Source of the DNA: Kordia sp. TARA_039_SRF
GTDB taxonomy: Bacteria > Bacteroidota > Bacteroidia > Flavobacteriales > Flavobacteriaceae
DNA length: 64,000 bases
Assembly (NCBI GenBank): GCA_006383075.2
Contig: SMNH02000011.1
Span: 86,854 to 150,853, forward strand
Reading direction: 5' to 3'
Part shown: in pieces, positions 63,696-64,000 of the stretch
How positions within the stretch are numbered: the first letter of the stretch is position 1
Layout: each line of letters starts with the position of its first letter
The notes under the pieces: generated by a model
The model's database searches: none
The model's input: the letters and a program-made list of their open reading frames with translations, nothing else
What the model was told of the DNA's origin: nothing
Translations under genes and position numbers: made by a program

Positions 63696-64000
63696 TTAGT
63701 TATACACTCTTACGTAATCAACAAGCATTCGTTGTGGGAACGTTGTGTTTGCGTCTGGATTTCCAGGCAAGTTTCCGCCAACAGCTACATTGATAATGAT
63801 ATAGAAAGGATTGTCAAAAACCCACGTTCCTTCACCGTTCGTATCTTCTGCAATTGTTTCTGGTGTAATGCTTTGGTACAATACATCATCTACATAATAA
63901 TTGATGATGGTTGGACTCCATTCAATACCAAAAACATGAAATTCATTATCGAATCTGCTACCTGCCAATTCATATTGTTTTGTGATGGATTCAGCTCCTG
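63696..64000 (-). CDS. GH16 laminarinase-like protein, 5' end cut by window
   Basis: The frame is open to the window edge and ends at 63696. The part in view has NEFHVFGIEWSPTIINYYVDD, FDNPFYIIINVAVGGNLPG and MLVDYVRVYN, the C-terminal third of GH16 beta-glucanases. The catalytic ExDxxE would be upstream, outside the window. No T9SS domain follows, so it is probably lipid-anchored or periplasmic through an N-terminal signal not visible. It is 14 bases before the PKD lipoprotein gene. Endo-beta-1,3-glucanase activity on laminarin is likely. Confidence 0.88.
   Translation of the reverse strand, partial: GAESITKQYELAGSRFDNEFHVFGIEWSPTIINYYVDDVLYQSITPETIAEDTNGEGTWVFDNPFYIIINVAVGGNLPGNPDANTTFPQRMLVDYVRVYN

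Noticed and set aside
1..64000. CRISPR arrays, tRNA or rRNA genes, insertion sequences
   Set aside because: No regularly spaced direct repeats, cloverleaf-like sequences, rRNA motifs or transposase-like proteins were seen.

Overview
The window reads as chromosome of a marine Flavobacteriaceae bacterium, probably Kordia-like (the genus is inference from gene style). The sequence is A+T-rich, genes mostly lack Shine-Dalgarno sites, several secreted proteins end in type IX secretion (T9SS) sorting domains of the LSTEEF...YPNP...KLVKN kind, and TAnnTTTG -7 promoter elements of the Bacteroidetes type occur. No rRNA, tRNA, CRISPR array or transposase was seen.

Region 1 (1-17959, all minus strand) is a surface polysaccharide locus. 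Read in transcription order it runs wza, wzc (BY-kinase with a Tyr-Gly tail), a NodU-type carbamoyltransferase, an SGNH hydrolase, a 49-residue DUF5989 protein, an SxtJ-like membrane protein, the Wzm/Wzt ABC exporter, a methyltransferase, two glycosyltransferases, neuB, neuC, neuA, an asparagine-synthase-like protein and a further glycosyltransferase cut by the window edge. NeuC, NeuB and NeuA together make and activate a sialic-acid-type sugar. Three consecutive gaps here hold related copies of a modular repeat with a large hairpin.

Region 2 (18069-35984) is mostly housekeeping on the plus strand: an ABC-F ATPase, methyltransferases, a polytopic membrane protein, three tiny overlapping one-helix membrane ORFs, a PduO-type cobalamin adenosyltransferase, DUF2795, SecA, a sterol-desaturase-family protein and MsrA. 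It also has a large FG-GAP repeat T9SS protein and an ECF sigma/partner pair facing a DUF6249 gene. Two matching ECF-like promoters face away from each other in the gap between sigma factor and DUF6249 gene.

Region 3 (36264-41513) is the least familiar part. Two paralogous lipoproteins, each with two copies of a roughly 95-residue domain, and a membrane-anchored single-domain relative all end in an LSPPP tail. They are followed by a seven-helix membrane protein, an overlapping histidine kinase and a NarL-type response regulator. This looks like a self-contained envelope sensing or signalling locus.

Region 4 (41569-49308) has a second ECF sigma/anti-sigma/adhesin-like operon with its own ECF-like promoter, small membrane proteins, a HAD phosphatase, upp and a secreted endonuclease I with a T9SS tail.

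Region 5 (49430-64000, all minus) is a beta-1,3-glucan (laminarin) utilisation locus. It runs from GH16 (partial) through a PKD surface lipoprotein, a GH94/GH149-type phosphorylase, a GH17 lipoprotein, a GH30 lipoprotein, an MFS sugar transporter, two cytoplasmic GH17 paralogues and two T9SS carbohydrate-binding proteins to a LacI regulator. Extracellular and periplasmic enzymes would shorten the glucan, the MFS protein would import oligosaccharides, and the cytoplasmic GH17 and phosphorylase would finish them. SusC/SusD are not in the window and may lie beyond 64000.
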